DNA of 6,623 bases, taken from positions 1-6,623 of the forward strand of contig PWFZ01000342.1 in assembly GCA_003555185.1 (NCBI GenBank), written 5' to 3'. The DNA comes from Balneolaceae bacterium (GTDB lineage: Bacteria; Bacteroidota; Rhodothermia; Balneolales; Balneolaceae). The notes under the pieces are model-generated. The model was not told the DNA's origin, made no database searches, and worked only from the letters and a program-made list of their open reading frames with translations. This document shows, piece by piece, positions 5,687-6,623 of the stretch; the first letter of the stretch is position 1, and every line of letters starts with the position of its first letter. A program made the translations under genes and the position numbers.

Positions 5687-6623
5687 ATGGATACTCAAAA
5701 ACAGTTAAACGAATTTCAGGAACGGATTGATAACGGGGAGACAATTGAACCGAAAGATTGGATGCCGGAACGGTATCGGAAGCAATTAGTTCGGATAATG
5801 AGTCAGCATGCCCACTCCGAAATTGTGGGGATGTTGCCGGAAGGGAATTGGATTACCCGTGCCCCGTCTCTCAAGAGAAAAATGGTTCTTCTTGCCAAAG
5901 TTCAGGATGAAGCCGGACATGGCCTCTACCTCTACAGTGGAACAGAGACATTGGGTGTAAAACGTCAGGACTTAATCGAAGGCTATATAGATGGGACTGC
6001 CAAATATTCGAGTATTTTCAATTACCCAACCCTTACCTACGCAGATATCTGCGTAATTGGCTGGCTTGTTGATGGCGCTGCAATTGTAAATCAAACCATG
6101 CTCGCGAAGTCTTCTTACGGCCCTTATGCCCGCGCCAACCTTCGAATTTGTAAAGAAGAGAGTTTCCACAAAAAACAGGGGTACGAGATGTTGGCCAAAA
6201 TGGCAAGCGGCACACCGAAGCAGAGGGAAATGGCCCAGGATTCGGTAAATCGCTGGTGGTGGCCGACGTTAATGATGTTTGGACCCAGTGATGAAAACTC
6301 ACCCAATAGTGCCGAACTGATAAAATGGGGAGTAAAGAGTAAAACAAATGACGAACTTCGTCAGAATTTTGTGGATAGATCCGTCATGGAAGCTGAAGCC
6401 ATTGACCTTACCCTCCCTGATCCCGATATGACCTATAATGAAGAAACAGGCCACTGGGAATTCAGTGAAATTCCGTGGGATGAATTTTGGAGTGTTGTGA
6501 AAGGTAATGGTCCCATGAATCGTGAACGGATTAAAGCGCGAAGAAAAGCCTACGAAGAAGGAGAATGGGTTCGCGAAGCTGCAATGGAATATGCCCGTAA
6601 GAAGAAACTTAAAGAAGAAAAAG
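5687..6623 (+). CDS. paaA: 1,2-phenylacetyl-CoA epoxidase, catalytic subunit A, 3' end beyond window
   Basis: Catalytic di-iron subunit of the PaaABC(D)E multicomponent oxygenase, which epoxidises the aromatic ring of phenylacetyl-CoA using O2 and electrons from the PaaE reductase: the first ring-attacking step of aerobic phenylacetate degradation. 312 codons are visible with no stop before the edge; the family is about 310-330 residues, so nearly all is present. Diagnostic segments are [20 protein letters not shown] (41-60), [13 protein letters not shown] (71-83), [13 protein letters not shown] (124-136), [20 protein letters not shown] (143-162) and [13 protein letters not shown] (188-200). 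Candidate iron ligands read from these are Glu45, Glu75, His78, Asp129, Glu158 and His161, in a ferritin-like four-helix arrangement. The C-terminal 280-312 is Lys/Arg/Glu-rich. ATG 5687 is used, with no Shine-Dalgarno. paaB, paaC and paaE are expected downstream; this is inference from other paa operons. Confidence 0.96.
   Translation, partial: MDTQKQLNEFQERIDNGETIEPKDWMPERYRKQLVRIMSQHAHSEIVGMLPEGNWITRAPSLKRKMVLLAKVQDEAGHGLYLYSGTETLGVKRQDLIEGYIDGTAKYSSIFNYPTLTYADICVIGWLVDGAAIVNQTMLAKSSYGPYARANLRICKEESFHKKQGYEMLAKMASGTPKQREMAQDSVNRWWWPTLMMFGPSDENSPNSAELIKWGVKSKTNDELRQNFVDRSVMEAEAIDLTLPDPDMTYNEETGHWEFSEIPWDEFWSVVKGNGPMNRERIKARRKAYEEGEWVREAAMEYARKKKLKEEK

Noticed and set aside
5972..6347. Three minus-strand frames within paaA.
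   Set aside because: They are antisense shadows of a strongly conserved gene and have no start signals or family features.

Overview
This window reads as an ordinary chromosomal stretch of a heterotrophic bacterium of the Bacteroidota/Balneolota/Rhodothermota type. That placement is inferred from three things: moderate GC with AT-rich gaps, almost no Shine-Dalgarno sequences before the start codons, and TAtATTTA-like boxes at the place where this group carries its -7 promoter element (TAnnTTTG). No rRNA, tRNA, CRISPR array, transposase or phage gene is visible.

Layout. Positions 1-1899 (minus) hold most of a FadN-type fused 3-hydroxyacyl-CoA dehydrogenase/enoyl-CoA hydratase, cut by the left edge. 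Positions 1900-2171 are a gap of 272 bases rich in short repeats and hairpins. Positions 2172-3971 (minus) hold a FAA1/FadD-type long-chain acyl-CoA ligase. Positions 3972-4222 are a divergent promoter region with a 23-bp near-perfect palindrome in front of the ligase gene. Positions 4223-4660 (plus) hold a hotdog-fold acyl-CoA thioesterase. Positions 4677-5411 (minus) hold an unrecognised 244-residue cytoplasmic protein, convergent with the thioesterase. Positions 5412-5686 are a second divergent promoter region. Positions 5687-6623 (plus) hold paaA, the catalytic subunit of phenylacetyl-CoA epoxidase, cut by the right edge within or very near its last codons.

The common theme is CoA-thioester metabolism. 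The ligase activates fatty acids, the FadN-type protein carries out the hydration and second oxidation steps of beta-oxidation, the thioesterase hydrolyses an acyl- or aroyl-CoA, and PaaA starts aerobic degradation of the aromatic ring of phenylacetyl-CoA. The paa route itself ends in beta-oxidation-like steps, so the neighbourhood is coherent. The gene spacing (250-275 bases at three junctions) indicates several separate transcription units rather than one operon.

I found no clear new biological system. The items most worth a second look are the palindromic candidate operator upstream of the ligase, the repeat-filled gap between ligase and fadN, the palindrome that abuts the paaA start codon, and the unrecognised conserved-looking protein.
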